Of a DNA stretch of 64,000 nt, positions 60,637-64,000 are shown in pieces. The stretch lies in the NCBI GenBank assembly GCA_027887045.1, contig JAPCJH010000002.1, forward strand, positions 508,723-572,722, in the 5' to 3' direction. How positions within the stretch are numbered: position 1 is the first letter of the stretch; every line of letters starts with the position of its first letter. The translations under genes and the position numbers were made by a program. The stretch comes from Nitrososphaerota archaeon (GTDB taxonomy: Archaea; Thermoproteota; Nitrososphaeria; Nitrososphaerales; Gagatemarchaeaceae). Below the pieces are notes generated by a model. It had not been told where the DNA came from. It saw only the letters and a list, made by a program, of their open reading frames with translations, and ran no database searches.

Positions 60637-62235
60637 GTGCGTATAGCTGCGCCGCTGTCTCTATTGACATGTTTGTTCTTACTGACATCCGTTCTTGCCA
60701 ACTCGGAATTCCCGGTAAGCGCAGGGAGCCCCCCGATCAAACATCTGGTTTTCGTAGTTCAGGAGAATCACTCGTATGATAATTACTTCGGCACTTACCC
60801 TGGAGCGAACGGTTTCCCCATTGGGCTAACGATTCCGGCAAATCCCAACAAGACTGGTGTGCTCTATGTGGCGCCCTTTCATCTTAACGTCTCGCAGCCA
60901 GTCGACATAGTCGGGGACGAACTTCCTCCCGGGGTCTCAGACCCGGCCCAACTTGCGGCCGCTGCTCCTGGCAATGCCACCGTTACCCCGTTCCCTTTTA
61001 TGAACGAAAGCATAACAGGAGACCTCAGCCATGCTTGGTCGGTCGCTCATCTGGCGTATGACAATGGTAAGATGGATGGATTCGTTCAGGCCGAAAAGAG
61101 CACTCTTACGATGGGATACTACGATAGAAGTGATATCCCGAACTACTGGGCTTACGCTGATCATTTCGTACTCGACGACCAATTCTTCTCGTCGTTGCTC
61201 GGTCCAAGCTTCCCCAACCACCTCTACATTGCGTCCGGGTCTAATGGACCGACGAATTTCTCGGCCAATTGGGTGCTGAACGGTGGAGTCATAAATAATC
61301 CAGGGAGCGGCTTTACCTGGCAGGGAGTCGACCTCACGTGGTCAACCCTAGCTCAACAACTCTCACAGGCGAACGAGACTTGGAAGTGGTACGACGGGGA
61401 CGCGCGTCCTTTGGCCCCGACCATATGGAACGTCCTACCTCTTTTTGATTATTTTCAGAAAAATCCTGCCCAACTCGCCGCACACGTCCAGAACACGGCG
61501 AATTTCGCAGGGGATATAGCGAGTGGGAACCTCCCCGCTGTTTCGTGGATAATCCCGGGAGGCTGGGTTCCGCCTAGTTACCCGAGCGCTTGCGTGGGTG
61601 TCTCCCCCTCGGAACATCCACCGGCCAGAAGCGACTGTGGCATGGATTATGTCACTTACCTTGTCAATCAGGTCATGCAGAGCAAATACTGGGATTCGAC
61701 TGCGATTGTGGTGACATGGGACGACTACGGAGGATTTTTTGATCATGTGCCCCCTCCTCAGGTCGATCAGTACGGCGAGGGGTTCAGGGTCCCTACGTTG
61801 GTCATCTCGCCCTGGGCCAAGCCACACTTCGTCGACCACACGACTTACGAGTTCGCCTCTCTCATCAAACTCGCGGACGCTCTGTTCAATCTCTCCCCGA
61901 CCGAACCGAGAGTGACCAGCGCGAACGACATGATGAATTCGTTTGAATTCGGCCAAGTCCCTCTCTCTCCCTTGGTTGAGTCTGCGAGCGTCGTCGGGCC
62001 TGTGACCACCACTTCAACCAGTTCGAGTTCTTCGAGCGCTTCCAGCACTTCGAGCACCTCGCTCTCCACTGCCAGCTCCACTTCCACATCTTCCAAAACT
62101 TCCACAACGACTACAGAGACTTCCGCTCTCGGACTTCGTTCAGACTATATTTTGGCGGGGGCAGTAGCCGTCGGCGCTGCAGTCTTGATTGTGGTGGCGA
62201 TAGGGCTGAGACGGACAATCAGACGACCGAGCTAA
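60637..62235 (+). CDS. secreted, stalk-anchored phospholipase C-type phosphoesterase
   Basis: A 532-residue protein: signal helix ([20 protein letters not shown]), then the AcpA/PLC domain with [40 protein letters not shown] and [18 protein letters not shown]. From residue 440 a Ser/Thr-rich stalk of about 50 residues leads to a C-terminal helix ([19 protein letters not shown]) and a basic tail. The protein is therefore displayed on the cell surface. The substrate is phospholipids or phosphomonoesters of other organisms, since archaeal ether lipids are poor substrates. Related to the fusion at 43345-45360. Confidence 0.9.
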   Translation: MRIAAPLSLLTCLFLLTSVLANSEFPVSAGSPPIKHLVFVVQENHSYDNYFGTYPGANGFPIGLTIPANPNKTGVLYVAPFHLNVSQPVDIVGDELPPGVSDPAQLAAAAPGNATVTPFPFMNESITGDLSHAWSVAHLAYDNGKMDGFVQAEKSTLTMGYYDRSDIPNYWAYADHFVLDDQFFSSLLGPSFPNHLYIASGSNGPTNFSANWVLNGGVINNPGSGFTWQGVDLTWSTLAQQLSQANETWKWYDGDARPLAPTIWNVLPLFDYFQKNPAQLAAHVQNTANFAGDIASGNLPAVSWIIPGGWVPPSYPSACVGVSPSEHPPARSDCGMDYVTYLVNQVMQSKYWDSTAIVVTWDDYGGFFDHVPPPQVDQYGEGFRVPTLVISPWAKPHFVDHTTYEFASLIKLADALFNLSPTEPRVTSANDMMNSFEFGQVPLSPLVESASVVGPVTTTSTSSSSSSASSTSSTSLSTASSTSTSSKTSTTTTETSALGLRSDYILAGAVAVGAAVLIVVAIGLRRTIRRPS

Positions 62236-62277
62236 TTGTAGCCCTCCGTGAGCACAGAATGACCTGTTTAGCTTAAC

Positions 62278-63594
62278 TCAGGACTTCGCATTCGGTTTAC
62301 CGTCGGCCATCCGCACTGCTTCTTGCTCGAACTGCTCCTCCTCCGTTGAGCCCTTCATAGCCAGAGTGGAAGCGGACCGCGCGCTAATCACCGATGCGAC
62401 TTCGTCGAAATATGAAGTTCCGACGAAAGCCTGATGTTTCACACTGCCATAGCCCTCGCTTTCATCCTTGAACTCCTCCCTTTGCAATCTTACGTAAGCT
62501 GGCATGCCTTCGGCGACATAGTCCTTTGCCAGCCTGAACATGGAATGGTTCAGCGCGTGGAATCCGGCCAGCGTTATGAACTGGAAACGGTATCCAAGAG
62601 AGGCGAGCTTTTCGCGGAATGAACTGATCGACTCCGGGCTGAGGTTCTTCTCCCAGTTGAACGAGGGTGAGCAGTTGTACGCGAGGACCTTCCCAGGGTA
62701 GACGGCTTGGATTGCTCTGGCGAATTCCTCGGCCTCCTCGAGGTCAGGGGTCGCGGTCTCGAACCAGAGCATGTCAGCGTAAGGCGCGTAATCTTTCGCC
62801 CTAGCTATTGCTGCTTCGAGACCGCTCCTCACTTTGTAGAAGCCTTCCGTAGTCCTCTCGCCGGTGATGAAACGCCGGTCTTTCACGTCCACATCGCTTG
62901 TTATCAGGGTGGCTGATGCCGCGTCTGTCCTTGCCATTATGAGGGTCGGCGTGCCTATTATGTCCGCCGCGAACCGGGCCGCGACAAGCGAACGAATGAA
63001 CTGCGAAGTTGGTACCAGAACTTTCCCGCCCAAGTGCCCGCACTTCTTTTCGGAGGAGAGCTGGTCTTCGTAATGCACGGAAGCAGCCCCTGCCTCTATC
63101 ATGGCCTTGGTCAGTTCGAAGACGTTAAGCACGCCTCCGAAGCCTGCCTCGCCGTCTGCAACTATAGGAACGAACCAGTCAGTTCTCTCCTTCCCTTGTG
63201 ACCGCTCAATCTGGTCTGCGCGCTGGAATGCTTGGTTGATTCTTCTTACGAGGGTCGGGACAGAGTCGTAGGGATACAGGCTCTGGTCGGGATAGGTCTG
63301 TCCTGCGAGGTTCGCATCCGCCGCAACCTGCCATCCGCTGACGTAGATGGCCTTGAGTCCAGACTGCACCGCTTGCACCGCTTGATTCCCGGTCAAGGCG
63401 CCGAGAGCTGAGATGCACGGGCTCGTATGCAGTCCTGTCCAGAGCTTCTCCGCCCCGTTGCTGGCGAGCGTGTGCTCGATTCTAAGCGAGCCCCTAAGAC
63501 GAACAACATCCTCGGCCGTGTACGGCCGTCTTACCCCCTCCCACCTTTTCCGTCCCCACTCCTCCTCCACCTCTGTGACTTCTTCGGAGGTCAT
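62278..63594 (-). CDS. aceA: isocitrate lyase
   Basis: A 438-residue TIM-barrel enzyme with the catalytic [16 protein letters not shown] (KKCGH), [18 protein letters not shown] at the N-terminus, and [20 protein letters not shown] at the C-terminus. It cleaves isocitrate to succinate and glyoxylate, the first step of the glyoxylate shunt. The start codon overlaps the malate synthase stop by 4 nt, so the two are translationally coupled. A GGYGG-rich [13 protein letters not shown] segment lies near the substrate site. Confidence 0.96.
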   Translation of the reverse strand: MTSEEVTEVEEEWGRKRWEGVRRPYTAEDVVRLRGSLRIEHTLASNGAEKLWTGLHTSPCISALGALTGNQAVQAVQSGLKAIYVSGWQVAADANLAGQTYPDQSLYPYDSVPTLVRRINQAFQRADQIERSQGKERTDWFVPIVADGEAGFGGVLNVFELTKAMIEAGAASVHYEDQLSSEKKCGHLGGKVLVPTSQFIRSLVAARFAADIIGTPTLIMARTDAASATLITSDVDVKDRRFITGERTTEGFYKVRSGLEAAIARAKDYAPYADMLWFETATPDLEEAEEFARAIQAVYPGKVLAYNCSPSFNWEKNLSPESISSFREKLASLGYRFQFITLAGFHALNHSMFRLAKDYVAEGMPAYVRLQREEFKDESEGYGSVKHQAFVGTSYFDEVASVISARSASTLAMKGSTEEEQFEQEAVRMADGKPNAKS

Positions 63595-64000
63595 GGCGAT
63601 GCCTTCTCCAGAGCCAGAAGCTCATCGTAAGCTGCAAGCGTGAGAAATTCGGGAAACTCGCTTTCCCTGGTAATCCTCTCGAAGATTTCCCCCGCCAGAG
63701 AAACGCGGGCCCGCCCTCGAGGATCCTTTGTTTTCTGGGAGAGCGATGACACCTCCGCGAAAATCATTTGTCCGACCATATCGCTTGTTACCTTCCTACC
63801 ATCCTTAAGCGAAGCGCCATGATGGACCCACTGCCACAGTTGCGCCCTTGAGATTTCTGCGGTCGCTGCGTCCTCCATAAGATTGTTTATGGGTACGCAT
63901 CCCTTCCCTGCGAGCCAGGACTCAAGGTAACACAAGCCCACGCTGATGTTTGTTCGGATTCCATCCTCGGTGACAACACCCGCGGGGACCCGAAGAAGGT
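63591..64000 (-). CDS. aceB: malate synthase, C-terminal part (cut by right edge)
   Basis: Minus-strand coding continues past the window edge; 136 residues are present. [40 protein letters not shown] and [19 protein letters not shown] match the C-terminal region of malate synthase A; the visible end [18 protein letters not shown] is the true C-terminus. It condenses glyoxylate with acetyl-CoA to malate. It is upstream of isocitrate lyase in one operon with a 4-nt overlap, the complete glyoxylate shunt. The catalytic arginine and acid residues lie outside the window. Confidence 0.95.
   Translation of the reverse strand, partial: LLRVPAGVVTEDGIRTNISVGLCYLESWLAGKGCVPINNLMEDAATAEISRAQLWQWVHHGASLKDGRKVTSDMVGQMIFAEVSSLSQKTKDPRGRARVSLAGEIFERITRESEFPEFLTLAAYDELLALEKASP

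Noticed and set aside
1-64000. CRISPR array, rRNA, insertion sequence or integrase
   Set aside because: No regularly spaced direct repeats, rRNA-like conserved words, transposase or recombinase coding was seen on either strand.

Overview
The window looks like a piece of a mesophilic or acidophilic, heterotrophic archaeon of the TACK group, most probably in or near the Thaumarchaeota/Nitrososphaeria. The main markers are a CdvB-type ESCRT-III protein with a separate MIT-domain protein, archaeal type IV pilus genes with class III prepilin-like N-termini, a HerA/DUF87-type ATPase, a single-domain KaiC-like ATPase, many small zinc-ribbon proteins, and TATA boxes about 23-28 nt before start codons (mostly leaderless starts, several on TTG or GTG). 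No ammonia-oxidation gene is present. A glyoxylate shunt pair and many amide and amino-acid degrading enzymes point to growth on organic carbon. The species assignment is inference.

Layout. 1-2.9 kb: truncated Tag-type DNA glycosylase, a methyltransferase, a degenerate Nudix protein, a CBS/RING-like protein and MsrB. 2.9-10.6 kb: one minus-strand type IV pilus operon (secretion ATPase, membrane platform, three pilin-like proteins, and a long pilin-anchored beta-propeller adhesin that is frameshifted). 10.6-16.1 kb: small zinc-ribbon genes, HerA-like ATPase, CdvB, and a surface protein pair with Ig-like repeats and a Ser/Thr stalk. 16.1-16.85 kb holds nothing I can identify. 16.85-28.6 kb: FKBP (frameshifted), MOSC, a cysteine-synthase-like/rhodanese fusion, YbjQ with zinc ribbon, an APC permease, an S9 peptidase, small membrane proteins, an MIT protein and CBS proteins. 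28.6-35.1 kb: an ABC-2 exporter behind three tandem palindromes, two secreted beta-propeller proteins and the ruin of an Lrp/AsnC effector domain. 35.1-43 kb: VOC, GYD, GyrI-like and hotdog proteins and a KaiC-like/flavin-protein pair. 43.3-48.4 kb: a fused metallopeptidase-like/phospholipase C protein, an HDAC-family deacetylase, two microproteins, an acetamidase (frameshifted). 48.5-58.6 kb: FAD oxidase, MFS transporter, FMN reductase, two PLP enzymes, ornithine cyclodeaminase-like enzyme, cupin, branched-chain aminotransferase, and a GatC-like mini-protein with a GatA-like amidase. 58.6-64 kb: aldo/keto reductase, orotate phosphoribosyltransferase, a second secreted phospholipase C, and isocitrate lyase with malate synthase cut by the right edge.

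How parts fit. The pilus operon should build an adhesive surface fibre with a large propeller-bearing minor pilin. The acetamidase, amidase, FAD oxidase, dehydratase, cyclodeaminase and aminotransferase together would release ammonia and keto acids from amides and amino acids, and malate synthase/isocitrate lyase would assimilate the resulting two-carbon units. Surface hydrolases (two phospholipase C-type proteins, S9 peptidase) would feed this.

A warning for the reader: at least six genes carry one-base indels that split an otherwise well conserved protein, mostly in short homopolymers. They may be assembly errors or real decay; one (the Lrp fragment) also has an in-frame stop and looks truly dead.
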